DNA of 64,000 nucleotides from Hermodice carunculata. Taxonomy: Eukaryota > Annelida > Polychaeta > Eunicida > Amphinomidae. Location of the stretch: contig OZ026625.1 of NCBI GenBank assembly GCA_964020975.1, positions 42,101,835 through 42,165,834 of the forward strand, given 5' to 3'. The notes beneath the pieces are model-generated. The model saw only the letters and a program-made list of their open reading frames with translations. It was not told the DNA's origin and ran no database searches. Position numbers and translations under genes: made by a program. This document shows, one piece after another, positions 22,310 through 37,345 of this stretch (position 1 is its first letter; each line of letters starts with the position of its first letter).

Positions 22310-23180
22310 AAGTTACAGACTTCCCTATTGATAACAATGCGAAATTGTCAATGAAATTGTTCGAGTCTCTCAAGTTACCTATTTTATGGGAGTGAAATGT
22401 GGGAACCATTCATTATGAGTGGACTTCAAAACGCTGATTTTGTGGGCCTTTGTGGTAAACCAGCTTTAGAAACTATGCTCATAAAATTTTGTAAATATAT
22501 TCTAGGAGTTCATTCTAAAGTCAACATTATGCCGATGTGATGGCAGAACTCAACAATATACGGCTATCGATATATAGACATACATGTACTCTGTACATTT
22601 TTTTATCTGTAAAAGACGGGGTTCATCAGCAGAGCCACTACAGAATTCCTTGGCATGTTCATTTTTATTAAGGAATTATGTACAGTTCATTGTAGGAAAA
22701 AACTGTTAGGTTTAAGACATACATGACACATTGGACTAGATGGGTTTGCAAGAAAGCTGGAATAATTTGGGTGGAAACTATTCTTTTGACACTGTGTCAA
22801 AGTTTAGACACCTGCTGCAGCAAGTATATGAATCTCACTGGGTATAATCATATCGATGGAATTGAGAGAGGTGACCAATGTAAATTACATACATGCTGTA
22901 AGTTTAAGAGCAGGTTTGTACTTGAAATATACCCAAAAACTTTCCTCATAAAAATAGGCAGAATTGCAGTAAATTGAAAGTAAGTGCCCACACTCCAGGG
23001 GTATAAACAGGTCATTATACTAAACCTAAAACCCTACTGGCACAGAGAATATGTTAATTCTTCCTGTAACATTGAAGATGGAAATAATTTTTTACTGCAA
23101 TGTACTTTTCACTCTGTGGTCAGAAATTACTTCTTATCTGGGTGTAGGTGTCAATCCCATGTTCTGCATTCTAAGTGATA
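22310..23180 (+). mobile_element. Old LINE 3' end (C-terminal part of ORF2)
   Basis: In forward frames I read AKLSMKLFESLKLPI, then FYGSEMWEPFIMSG, then IKFCKYILGVHSK. Near 22980-23160 I read KVSAHTPGV, GHYTKPKTLLAQRICEF and IEDGNNFLLQCTFHSVVRNYF. These correspond to the YGSEIWG, H-KFCK-ILGV and SAHxLxIExGRYxKP...C..IEDExHFLLxC segments at the C-terminus of non-LTR retrotransposons of the Jockey/CR1/RTE type. The frame shifts after PI and several stops are present. The reverse transcriptase core is missing, so this is a 5'-truncated, degraded copy. Confidence 0.65.
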
Positions 23181-24571
23181 CTGAAAATTTAGATATATTG
23201 TGAGTTTGAATCATGGTGTGTATATTTTACAATATGTATATAAAATATTTGATGCCAGGTACCAGCATTTGGGATATTAATCTGACCAAATCTGTATCTC
23301 ATGTTATATAGAGCTACAGTTGGTACCTGCCTGTATCATACTGTGCAAGTTTCTAATTTCTGTTTATTGCTGTTCACTTATGTCCATGTACTCTGTATGT
23401 CTGTATTTGACCATATATCTTGCAATCAAACTGCATGTCAGTAAAGTTCCTATGTATCATATTAGGAAAAAAAATGTGTTGTTTCACCTCCTACATTTTC
23501 ACTTCCATAGGGCCCAGCTCATAATCAGCAGTAAACCTGCAATGATCACAAGATGGGTTCATTTGTCCATTCCATGTGAAGTGAACTTGCTAGGGTCAAC
23601 AATCTATCTCTGCGGCTCCACAGAGTGAGACGTACACTTGGGATTGTGCCTTATTTTTTTTTTTTTTGCCTTCAAACAATGGAGGCGCACATGACAGAAG
23701 TATTTAATACATTACTAGGGCCATATGAGGCCAGGGCTTCGAATGGTTATTGGATTTTGTATAGTGAAACCTCATTATAATGATACCATCTATTCCCTGC
23801 AAGATGTGACGGGTAAATGGGGCAAGTTATAGAGGAATTTGACTTAAAGTCTGTCAAACTTTGTGTGAATATATCAGATTGCTGAGTGTCATTATAATGA
23901 GGTTTTATCACCATGTAGATTGACGGATCGTGATGCAATACTGATTGAATGGTTGCACTTGTGTGCCAAAAGCTGTTAAATTTTTAATCAACCAAGATCT
24001 TCCTATCATGTATCATTTGACATCCCGTGAGACTACTAAATTATTCCCATAACTGTGATTATCTGATAATGCATCACATTTCACCAGCTGATGAAAGTGA
24101 AAGGAATTAATTAGCGTCACCAGATCACAATCTTTGGGGGGGTGGGGTGGCAATACACTATAGTGTATTAGCTAGCCAGACCTGTTTTGTCTGCCCAATT
24201 TATGTGAAACAAATGTAGATTTGAACAAATTATAATGGAATAGTTGGGAGATGCACACCCATGTTGATGGGAAAAGTGGAATTTGCACACCCAGATTCCC
24301 AATGAAATCCTTCCTAATAATTTGATTATGTGATCAGACCAGGTTCTGTATGAGATGGGTACCTTACACCTATATAAATTGCTTTATTTTCATGTGTAAA
24401 AATTTTCATGGTTTTCGTATTTTTGACATTTCACTGTAGTTTTAGTTTCTGTTTTGGACATAATTCCTGTTTAAATAATGTTAAAATACTACTTACATGT
24501 ATTTTACTGTCTTTTTATTTTCACGGTTTTGTGCCATCAGTGAAATAAGTGAAAATAGGAGTGCAGTGAAA
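23181..24571. other. Presumed intron, mostly unrecognised
   Basis: It contains one TA-target miniature element (23761-23912). Otherwise AT-rich sequence with no exon that I can support. Confidence 0.4.
23761..23912. mobile_element. TA-target miniature element, AACCTCATTATAATGA subtype
   Basis: TAGTGAAACCTCATTATAAT at the left is mirrored by CATTATAATGAGGTTTTATC-AC at the right. About 150 bp. CAGTGAAACCTC-type ends with TA targets are common in animal genomes and are often attributed to pogo/Tigger-like sources; here that is an inference. Confidence 0.65.
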
Positions 24572-24811
24572 TTAACCCTTTCCCCCTCAAACCGGCCAAA
24601 ACCGGCTGGTGGTCAAATGTCGTCTGCTTCAGTGTTTTCTACTAATTTCAACAGTTATGAAAAACAATTTGACTGAGAAATGTACATGAGACTTATCAAG
24701 ATCGCATGCCCCAGGTCAACAGCTTTCCTTGGCATGGGTTGGGCACTTAGTGCCCAACCCATGCCAAGGGAAGCTGTTGACTCAGTCTTAATTCAAGGGG
24801 GAAAGGGTTAA
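24572..24811. mobile_element. TTAA-target miniature element with 67-bp palindrome (copy 1)
   Basis: It is flanked by TTAA at 24572-24575 and 24808-24811. Ends are CCCTTTCCCCCTCAA and TTCAAGGGGGAAAGGG (inverted repeats). The interior palindrome at 24715-24781 starts GTCAACAGCTTTCCTTGGCA and ends in its complement, with 33-bp arms around one T and one mismatch. A TTAA target with CCC-starting ends is typical of piggyBac-type elements. There is no coding capacity. Confidence 0.82.
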
Positions 24812-25195
24812 AGCAATTTACAGTACATGCACTGTGATGCAGAAAAAATTAGTTTGCCATTTGCCTGCCCCCTCCCCCCCTCATAAAAGAAGTACATACA
24901 ACAAATATAGTTTTCGGGGAACTTGGCAATATTAATAACATTCCATGTAGATGCATGTGGACTTTGTACCATATATGGAGCGGATACGTATGGACGTGAC
25001 ACAATTTGATGTGTTCAGGTTCTGTACACAGGGCACATCAGGTAAATTATACAAATAACACAGGAAATTAACATGTATTAGTACTTTAAGTTAGCCCATC
25101 AAAAGGTACATGTCTTTGATAAATGCATGTTACAATATTAGGCAAACACTATACCTTTCTACCAATCATAAAAAGGCCCTATTAGTGAGTTAGAT
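24812..25195. other. Presumed intron, nothing recognised
   Basis: AT-rich sequence between the TTAA element and the GATA microsatellite. No feature seen. Confidence 0.4.
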
Positions 25196-27250
<2,055 letters not shown>

Positions 27251-27440
27251 TAGTCATAGATCCTCTTTTGAGAGATCGCTCCATTGAAAGACCACCTGCT
27301 TTTTGAGACCACATTCCCGTGGTCCCTAAGTCTATCTTTTCCATTTTATTTTACATTCAATGAAAGATCAGGTTTATGTGACTGCATGGTCATTTTTCAA
27401 CATGCCCTAGGGATGGTGTCTCAAAAGAGAGACTACTGTA
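27251..27440. mobile_element. TA-target miniature inverted-repeat element
   Basis: The left TAGATCCTCTTTTGAGAGAT pairs with the right GTCTCAAAAGAGAGACTACT, then GTA. The internal CCACCTGCTTTTTGAGACCA is a family block. About 190 bp. Confidence 0.7.
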
Positions 27441-28548
27441 TCATAAAACTTGTCCTGCAGAAGAATCTCATTTGAAGGTTGGGTAATTTTGACATTCAGA
27501 CCTTGGCCTATTTTCAAGGTCACCAGAGGTCACCACTGGTTGGGGGGGGAGGTCATTGTGATCATTATATTTTTCCAGATACATTTTACATTTAATTTGA
27601 CTCTCACGCATACAAAACTAGGGTACACAGAATATACCATAGTGTTGCATTGATTACCAAATCTGCATATTAAACAATGTGGTACATTTTATGATGCCAG
27701 GGAATGATATTTCACAGTAGCTGCTTATCAGAATGTGGAGTTTGAAACCTCAAAATTAACCATTTAGCATCTACATGCATGTATTAATAACATTAATATG
27801 TGAGCATTTCTGACTTGCCTTGGAACCAGGCAGCAAACTAAGTATGACTAGGAGCTTGATGTAGATAGGTTCAATATGTGTAGGCATTGAATCATTTCAT
27901 CGGGAACACAACCAGATATCAACAACAACTTCAGTCTTCCACAGAATCAAGATCATCATATAGTTAAATTGCATTAAATTGTCTGTCTGTACTTTTTGTG
28001 GAAATGTGTTCCAACCTGGTACCAATATGAATTTATTCTGGCTCTGCAGCCGCTGAAGATGTACCTGTATGTATTATTCAGCATTATACCTAATGAAACA
28101 TAATGATATTATTGCCCCCAGCTGGTTTATTTTTTCAAAGCTGTTCGATCGCTTGTTCACACTGGCAGGCAGTTTCATTGTTAGGCCGGTAGAAAGCCCA
28201 GGCATTCAATGCCTGTGTACTAGTTCCGTGGCGGTATTATGCCCTACCTCTGAGCTGCCCATAAGAATATAATCAATCCGTACAGTGGGGACTGCATTAT
28301 TTATGCTTTGTTTTGGTAACAAGGTGTGTTTATATGTGCTTGCACTGGAGACTTGAGCTTGGAGTGTGTCCCCAGTAAAATGGAGGCATTCTTTAAAAGA
28401 ATACAGCTCATTTTTCTGTGACAAAATCATATCACACTGCTCAGATGTGTATTATTTTGTTAAATATATGTATTGTACCATGGTCATTAGTGCAGGTAAA
28501 GAGATTAACTTGGGGTGTTAAATACATGTATATGTGTGTGTGTGTATA

Positions 28549-28551
<3 letters not shown>
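27441..28551. other. Presumed intron, nothing firmly recognised
   Basis: AT-rich. A CTGGCTCTGCAG acceptor followed after 17 nt by GTATGT (28033-28072) was considered and not called. Confidence 0.35.

Positions 28552-28607
<56 letters not shown>
28552..28607. repeat. (TA)n microsatellite
   Basis: About 28 TA units, directly abutting a TA-target miniature element on its right. Confidence 0.93.
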
Positions 28608-28611
<4 letters not shown>

Positions 28612-29142
28612 AAACCTGTTTTGAGAGACTGACCCTAGGGCAGACCAAAAAGTGGTCCCACAATACAGTGTAGGATAGGACCTGTATTTTTCCATTTTTA
28701 ACGGAAACGGAACGGAATAATGAATTTTTGTCACCTGTGAAACGGAATTTGCTGTTTTGCCTTAATGTGTTTTACATACAAAGAGAACTACTGAAATGGA
28801 ATTTGGAAATTTCTGGCTGGTGAAATGGAATCTCTAGTTTTTTGAAAAGGGAAAAATACAGGCCCTAGTAGGAGATAAGATTTTACGAGTGTATAGCAGT
28901 TTTAACTTTTTTTCACACATTTTGCCACACAAGATAGGGCGTATGTTCCATGTTAATTTATTCCAAAGTGTATAGCAGTGACACCCATTCAGTGTAGCAA
29001 ATTGCGATGTGATACTGACTCTCTCTTACACTGCAGTACAGGTGCAATGACATGGGAAACATGGCAAAAGGGACATGGTTAACATGGTCTGAAAAGGCAG
29101 GTGGTCTTACCTGCCAGTGGCCCCTCAAAACAGGTTTCACTG
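28608..29142. mobile_element. TA-target miniature element interrupted by another element
   Basis: The left end TAGTAAAACCTGTTTTGAGA and the block AAAAAGTGGTCCCACAATAC are in place. The right part runs GAAAAGGCAGGTGGTC to CCCCTCAAAACAGGTTTCAC-TG, then TA. About 350 bp of foreign sequence, including the element at 28677-28867, sits in the middle. Confidence 0.65.
28677..28867. mobile_element. AACGGAA-rich foldback element nested in a miniature element
   Basis: TAGGACCTGTATTTTTCC at the left is mirrored by GGGAAAAATACAGGCCCTA at the right. The interior has repeated GAAACGGAATTTG / GAAATGGAATTTG blocks. A diverged relative occurs at 26845-27025. Confidence 0.6.
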
Positions 29143-30180
29143 TATATGGTAAATTCAAAAAGCATAAATTCTATATTCTAGCCATAGCAGTCTTTTAAAG
29201 ATTAAAAGTGAGAATTGATTGGGTGATTAATGATGTTTGTCGTATTTACTGAGGCGTGTAAGTACATCAATCAAAACAGTCCCAAAGCACTTCTGACACA
29301 AATAGTCCTGAGTTATGTCATAGGTTATACATCAAAGGTAGAGATATGATGCAATAAATATGTAATCAACACTTTCTCTGATGAATTCAGCCCCTGGTAC
29401 TGAGATATCATGGACCTCATTGGGAAGTACATGTATCAGCAGGCAAGTTTTTAACAGGAAAATGTGGGGTCCAATTTTTATGCCACATGCATTGAGAATG
29501 ATATGATCAGTTTTGCAGCAGGTTTCCCTGGCTCACTGTGGACACCAAGGAAAGCTGCTTGAAGTCACTTGGGCAGGGTTTATACAGGTCCTTGAAATCC
29601 TTGAAAATACGTGTACTTGAATTTACTGCCTGTTTTTTCAAGGCATTGAAAACCTTGAAAATCAATCTTTTTGCAGTAAAGTCCTTAAAAAGTCCTTGAA
29701 TTTTAAATATCCATTTATGCACCTTCCTCCAAAAGTTAGGTTAGCTCGACCACTTCCTCCCCTCTCAATATTGAAACCCCCAAAAATGGACAGCAAGACA
29801 CAAAAAAGAAAATCAATCAAGTTGGAAAGTCCTTGAATTTTGATAAAAAGGTCCTGGAAAAGTCCTCACTTCCCAGTCACACAGGTGCCATGAGTCAAAT
29901 GGCTATATTTAATTTATTTTAACATGAATTATAAACAGTTAGTTTGAATTTTGCAGGGATTATACTCTTTTGTTTCCTGATTTGGCTACAAAAGTTTGAA
30001 GGTCTAGTCCTGTCCCTGAATTAAAATGATAGTAGTATTCAATCCAATAGTTCATGAAAAGAGCATGAATTTTTCAATAACCTGACTGGTTTGACATCAA
30101 TTGTTTTTACATTGCTTGGCAAGTCATGCTCCAACTGCTGTAGGAGCATCTGCATCAGTGCAAAAAATTAGTAACTCTAA
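29143..30180. other. Presumed intron with a CCTTGAAAA-type dispersed repeat
   Basis: From 29580 to 29860 the text is rich in TCCTTGAAAATCCTTGAA-like phrases (GGTCCTTGAAATCCTTG, AAAGTCCTTGAATTTTGA). A related stretch is at 48900-49240. This looks like an old dispersed repeat. Confidence 0.4.
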
Positions 30181-30220
30181 TTCCCTTGAATTAAGAGTGA
30201 GATTAAGATTGAGTCACAGA

Positions 30221-30619
30221 ATGGCATGTGTCAGGTTAATAACTTCATGATGGCATGTGTCAGGTCAATAACTTCATGATGGCATGTGTCAGGCCAATAA
30301 CTTCATGATGGCATGTGTCAGGTCAATAGTTTCATGATGGCATGTGTGAGGTCAATAACTTCATGATGGCATGTGTCAGGTCAATAACTTAATGACGGCA
30401 TGTGTCAGGTCAATAGTTTCATGATGGCATGTGTGAGGTCAATAACTTCATGATGGCATGTGTCAGGTCAATAACTTAATGACGGCATGTGTCAGGTCAA
30501 TATTTTCATGATGGCATGTGTCAGGTCAATAACTTCATGATGGCATGTGTCAGGTCAATAACTTCATGATGGCATGTGTCAGATCAATAGTTTCATGATG
30601 GCATGTGTCAGGTCGATAG
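30221..30619. repeat. 29-bp minisatellite, about 13.7 units
   Basis: The unit is ATGGCATGTGTCAGGTCAAT-AACTTCATG. Variants (TAGTTTCATG, GACGGC, GTGAGG) recur in blocks of several units, showing higher-order duplication. The unit matches the TTAA-family sequence at 42144-42172 in about 23 of 29 positions. The array passes directly into TTAA-family sequence on its right. Confidence 0.92.
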
Positions 30620-30769
30620 CTTTCTTTGGCACTAAAAGCTGTCGAATCTGTCTTATTCTGACCACGAAATTGTTGTTAAGTTCAGGTAAACAATCAATTC
30701 CAGATATCAAAAATAAAAAATAATAAAAAGAGTTGACAAATGCCTGGCTGTTGGCTGGCAAAGGGTTAA
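30620..30769. mobile_element. Right remnant of a TTAA-family element
   Basis: AGCTTTCTTTGGCACTAAAAGC, then TGTCTTATTCTGACC, and a right end GGCAAAGGGTTAA (TTAA at 30766-30769) mark a decayed copy. The 29-bp array lies inside it or beside it. Confidence 0.5.
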
Positions 30770-31596
30770 AGTAACAGATTATTTCACTGGATCACAATTG
30801 ACATATCTCTTGGGTACAGTAACTCAGATCGTAATCAGACTGTTAAGATAGTCTGATGTCATAAAACACCATAAATTGAAGGTGTGGTTGTCATTGCACC
30901 TAATATTTCTGTGTCTTCCTGGTCTGTCCCATGCTGGTATCAGTCACTTGTCTGTCATATATAACTGAGTTTTTAAGGGTATTGGGTAATAAATGTTCAA
31001 GCATGACGTGCACACCCCAAAGAAGGAAGTTTACATGTTTCAGTATTTGCAGAATCTATGGACAGTTACGCATGTTTTGTTGGACAAATTCATGACATCA
31101 TCGCTAGTTACACTGTTTGTGATTTCATTTGAATTTGACTTTGATCTTATTTTACTAATGTAATTTACATTTACAATAAAGAATTGTCATCATGTTAAAT
31201 TGTTGTAACTTGACAGATGATGTATAGATATAGGCCTATGTATATATCATTTAAATGCTTTGTAGTCAAGTCCGAAAATGAAATATTTATTTGTTTACAA
31301 CCATATATGCACGTGTCGTCCAATGATTTCATGATCAAAAACTGACATTGTTCTCCAAATGGTATTGGGGGTTCTAAATTTGTTATTTTTTATTTTTATA
31401 TATTTAGCACCTCTCGCAATTCTGGTGCCTCCGAACCCCCGCACCCCCCCCCCCCCAAAAAAAAAACAAACAAAAAAACTTGCCGGGAGTGCAGCACACC
31501 TGTCTGGGCATTTATTCCATGGTGTGACGGGAGGGATCGAGGGATTGAGAGTTTTCCTTGCCATTGATAAATTCCACTTGGGACAGCAATGTAAAT
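30770..31596. other. Presumed intron, nothing recognised
   Basis: AT-rich sequence with a C13/A10 composite run at about 31443-31465. Confidence 0.4.
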
Positions 31597-31690
31597 AAGG
31601 TGGTCCCTGCTTTGAGGGACCATGACTCGTGCCATCCGAGCAGTGTTCATGTAAAGCAGGTGGTCTCCCAAAGGAGGCTCAACTCTTGCA
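31597..31690. mobile_element. Fragment of the TA-target family
   Basis: AAGGTGGTCCCTGCTTTGAG, then GGGACCATG, and AAAGCAGGTGGTCTCCCAAA are family blocks. No matching right end is seen. Confidence 0.5.
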
Positions 31691-31956
31691 CCACCTGCCT
31701 AACAACTATACCATTACTTTGAATTATATCCACAATTTAGATTCAAACGTGATTAAATGTACACTTATTAGACCCTATTTTATCTTAGAGTCCCATGCTA
31801 ACCTATTTGGTGGTACATGTACATGTATTGTAAAATTATTCTGGATTTGTAAACTGGTTTTGGCAATACCAATTTTCATTAGATAGGTGGGTTTTACTTG
31901 TGTGAGATAGGGAATTTCTGGATGGATAAGTGATCTTGTATTTTTTTTTTTTTTTT

Positions 31957-32344
31957 TGGATAGTCAATGGTCAGGTTCTTCAGGTTGTCTCCCAAAATTG
32001 GTAAATTATCATTAGAAGGTGCTTTTGCACAGCGAAAATGGTCACATAAGGCAGGTAGTCTCCCAAAGTGGGTCTTTTAACTCCTTCAATGCCAAATTGT
32101 GGACTGAGTCAACAGCTTTTCTCGGCATGCATTGGGCGCATTGCGCCCAATGCATGCCGAGAAAAGCTGTTGACCTGGAATATTCTCTCTGGAACTATAG
32201 GCATGCTGGTACTTGAATGACAGGTCTTTTTACAAGGAATATGAATCTGGGATCTTTGTGATAATTCAGAGTACATGTAGTTTGATTTAAGGTGATCTCC
32301 TTTAGTCATGCTTGGCACTGAAAGAGTTAAAAGAGGGACTACTG
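31957..32344. mobile_element. TA-target miniature element with a TTAA element inside it
   Basis: The outer element runs from GGTCAGGTTCTTCAGG to GGCAGGTAGTCTCCCAAAGT, then GGGTCTT. It resumes after the inner element (32077-32330) as AAGAGGGACTACTG, then TA. Removing the inner element and one TTAA gives GGGTCTTTTAAAAGAGGGAC, an intact family terminus. Confidence 0.75.
32077..32330. mobile_element. TTAA-target miniature element with perfect 67-bp palindrome (copy 2)
   Basis: TTAA at 32077-32080 and 32327-32330; ends CTCCTTCAATGCCAA and TTGGCACTGAAAGAG. The palindrome at 32108-32174 has 33-bp arms around a single T, and I found no mismatch between them. The arms begin GTCAACAGCTTTTCTCGGCA and continue TGCATTGGGCGCA. 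Confidence 0.85.
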
Positions 32345-33159
32345 TATACCCATGCATAGTGTGTGGGTATAATGTGAGTGCTAAGGCTAAGATGCTCATG
32401 GTGCTGGTGTACTCAATCACTGTGTACCCAAGGGCATATCACCTGCTTGGGACATACGACCAGGGCTGATTTATAGTTAATGTGGTTACAAATGACTTCA
32501 ATCTTTGATCGCATATCAACAGCCTTCTTGTGGGGCAGGTGCCTCAGGTGGGAGTGGGTTGTAGGAAATGGGCTCAGGTTGATGTACGCATAGTTGAGCA
32601 CATGCAGTGAACTTATCCTCTCTTACAGGTAACACCAGTGCATAGACAATGAATAAGTTTGCACTATTTACTGGGCTGCCAACTTCCCTTTGTTTTACAT
32701 CCTAGATTGCCTCTCTACATACCTCACCTACATGTATATTTATATCTTCCACATCTAGAATGCCTGAGTCATCTGAGCCTGCCACCTGATTATCCTGAAT
32801 AATTGTTCCCGGGTCACGAACCTTGCTAGGTATATTGCTGCAGTGTCGTCACAGTTCACTCCAAATGTTTATCAGCCCTCACACAATGGCAAACAACAAT
32901 GGTATTACAGAGAACTAGTTGTTAAAGTCAGATGGGATCCTGTTCTAAATGGTTCCTGCTTGTTTATGTAGAAGTACAGGGCTGTTACATAACATGTCCA
33001 CCAAAAAAATTGATTGGCGAAAAAGTCCAATTTATTTTCTTTGACCTTGATTTATATTTGTGTGAGATGTTTTCATCAGAAACATACAATGTATGTTCAG
33101 TTTCTGTATTGCACACATTACAAACAGTCATAACACACATACTGTACATGTACAATGTT
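32345..33159. other. Presumed intron up to the assembly gap
   Basis: AT-rich, nothing recognised. Confidence 0.4.
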
Positions 33160-33359
33160 NNNNNNNNNNNNNNNNNNNNNNNNNNNNNNNNNNNNNNNNN
33201 NNNNNNNNNNNNNNNNNNNNNNNNNNNNNNNNNNNNNNNNNNNNNNNNNNNNNNNNNNNNNNNNNNNNNNNNNNNNNNNNNNNNNNNNNNNNNNNNNNNN
33301 NNNNNNNNNNNNNNNNNNNNNNNNNNNNNNNNNNNNNNNNNNNNNNNNNNNNNNNNNNN
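33160..33359. other. Assembly gap of 200 N
   Basis: Exactly 200 undetermined bases, a size often used for a gap of unknown or estimated length. Open frames crossing it have no meaning. Confidence 0.99.
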
Positions 33360-35693
<2,334 letters not shown>

Positions 35694-35695
35694 GT

Positions 35696-35876
35696 ACAGT
35701 GAAACCTGTTTTGAGAGACCATCCTGAGGGCAAGCCAAAAAGTGGTCACATAAGGCAGGTGGTCTCGCAGTAGAGGTATAATAACATGGGAAAGATAGCA
35801 AAAGGGACATAGTAAACTTGTTCTGAAAAGGCAGGTTGTCTTTCATCACAGTGGTCTCTCAAAACAGGTTTCACTG
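35696..35876. mobile_element. TA-target miniature element, best-preserved copy
   Basis: 181 bp flanked by TA at 35694-35695 and 35877-35878. The 25-bp terminal inverted repeats are identical: CAGTGAAACCTGTTTTGAGA plus GACCA. The interior carries AAAAAGTGGTCACATAAGGC, AACATGGGAAAGATAGC and GAAAAGGCAGG blocks. There is no coding capacity. It is the reference copy for the family in this window. Confidence 0.9.
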
Positions 35877-35879
35877 TAT

Positions 35880-37106
35880 GCAGTTTGGTCAGCTGTGGAG
35901 GCATACTTACCAACGATTTAGAAGTGAAAAGAGGTAGGCTCCTTGCGAGGGAGCTTGTGATCGCCCGGGGGGTGGGGGTGGGTAAGGTTTGGGAGGGGGC
36001 GGGCCCCTACCATAGGTAAAGATTTTTTGAAAATCAAGTGCAATCTTGTGGCACCTTGTAGCAAAATTTTTGAAGGATATGCCACACTTTTCTATGAATT
36101 TATTCATAACAAATAGTAAAAGTACTGGCATGTCATGTATCATTGCAGAAATGTTTCATTTCCATGTGGATTCTTGAGGACAGATTTCACTGTTGAGGCA
36201 GAGACATCCACACTCTGTATTTGTACTTGTAGTCAATTTGTGTACATCTTAATTCTGTTTACAGGTTTATGGATCTGTCAAAGATCACCATACCACCGTG
36301 TGTCACAGATCAGTGCTTCAGCATACATCTGCACAATATTAAAACATTTCAATGAAAATAATGTTAAAAATATTTACCTGCTAAAACTAATAATACTGAT
36401 AACAAAATCTATTAAGTCATGGATCACAACTATACCAATAAAATCTTATAAGACTGTTTGTATCCATGTTCCATTTTCAAGTCAATGATGCGGTCCATGA
36501 TGAGTCAACACCTGAGAAAATTCTTGCACAGCTTACCAAGCCACGTGGCTGTCACTGACAGGCAAACACATCAAATTAACTTTCTTTGGCTGAATTTTTT
36601 GTGAATGGTAGCATAGCTTTGAAAACCTGCAGGCGGTATAGAATGGTGAAGAAATCAGTGACCAACCATGTGAATTAGTACGGTTGGCAAGTATGCGGAG
36701 GCAATTTTTAACTCACAAGGATTCTTGGCATTATCATTAAAAACATATAACTATTAGGATTTCGACTTTGTTCACAGCTAGTCGAGGCAGGTCATAGTGG
36801 CTGGATAAATACATGTACCAGCAGACCAACTACAAACAGGACCTTATGTTTGTTGATGATTGTTGTAATTTTGATAAAATGTTTTTAACATGTATGTACA
36901 TGTATATAACAATATTCATCCCATTTTCATCAATCATCCAGAGATTCAACAATAACTGCAACGAACAATGTATCAAAACAAATTTGATCTAGACCTGGTT
37001 ATTTTGTTCTCCCAGTTGTCAGCAGATAGTGTCCCTGCTCCACTTAGGTGAAATCACTGGCCATGACCAGGCCTTCATGTTTGAGGAGTGTGATTTTTCA
37101 CTCGCC
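35880..37106. other. Presumed intron, nothing recognised
   Basis: A GC-rich patch at 35960-36010 (GGGGGTGGGGGTGG, GGGAGGGGGCGGGCCCC) stands out. Otherwise AT-rich with no exon that I can support. Confidence 0.4.
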
Positions 37107-37345
37107 TTAACCCTTAAAGTGCTGGTTTAAGATTGAGTCAACAGCTTTCCTCGGGACACTTTGCGCGCAATGCGCACAAAGTGTCCCGAGGAAAGCTGTT
37201 GTCTAAGACTACTTTTTGCTTCAGACAAGGCTTGCTGGTATTTGAATGAAAGGTATCCTCATGAGGAATTTGACTCTTTTAACCATTATATGTTTAACGG
37301 TAATGAGAAAGCAGCTATAGCAGTGATAAGCACTTTAAGGGTTAA
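37107..37345. mobile_element. TTAA-target miniature element with 67-bp palindrome (copy 3)
   Basis: TTAA at 37107-37110 and 37342-37345. Inverted ends CCCTTAAAGTGCT and AGCACTTTAAGGG match perfectly. The palindrome at 37137-37203 has near-perfect arms beginning GTCAACAGCTTTCCTCGGGA, then CACTTTGCGC. The outer arm matches copies 1 and 2, but the inner arm differs. Confidence 0.85.

Noticed and set aside
28050-28066. 17-nt segment between CTGGCTCTGCAG and GTATGT
   Set aside because: The length would shift the phase-1 frame of the surrounding gene; no other support.
30221-30619. Regular 29-bp repeats considered as a CRISPR array
   Set aside because: Units are contiguous without unique spacers, and the context is eukaryotic.
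31640-31886. Weak reverse-transcriptase-like phrase (IKCTLIRPYFILESHANLFG)
   Set aside because: Only one short segment resembles a LINE C-terminus (TLIRPxLEYAxxVWGG); too little to call.
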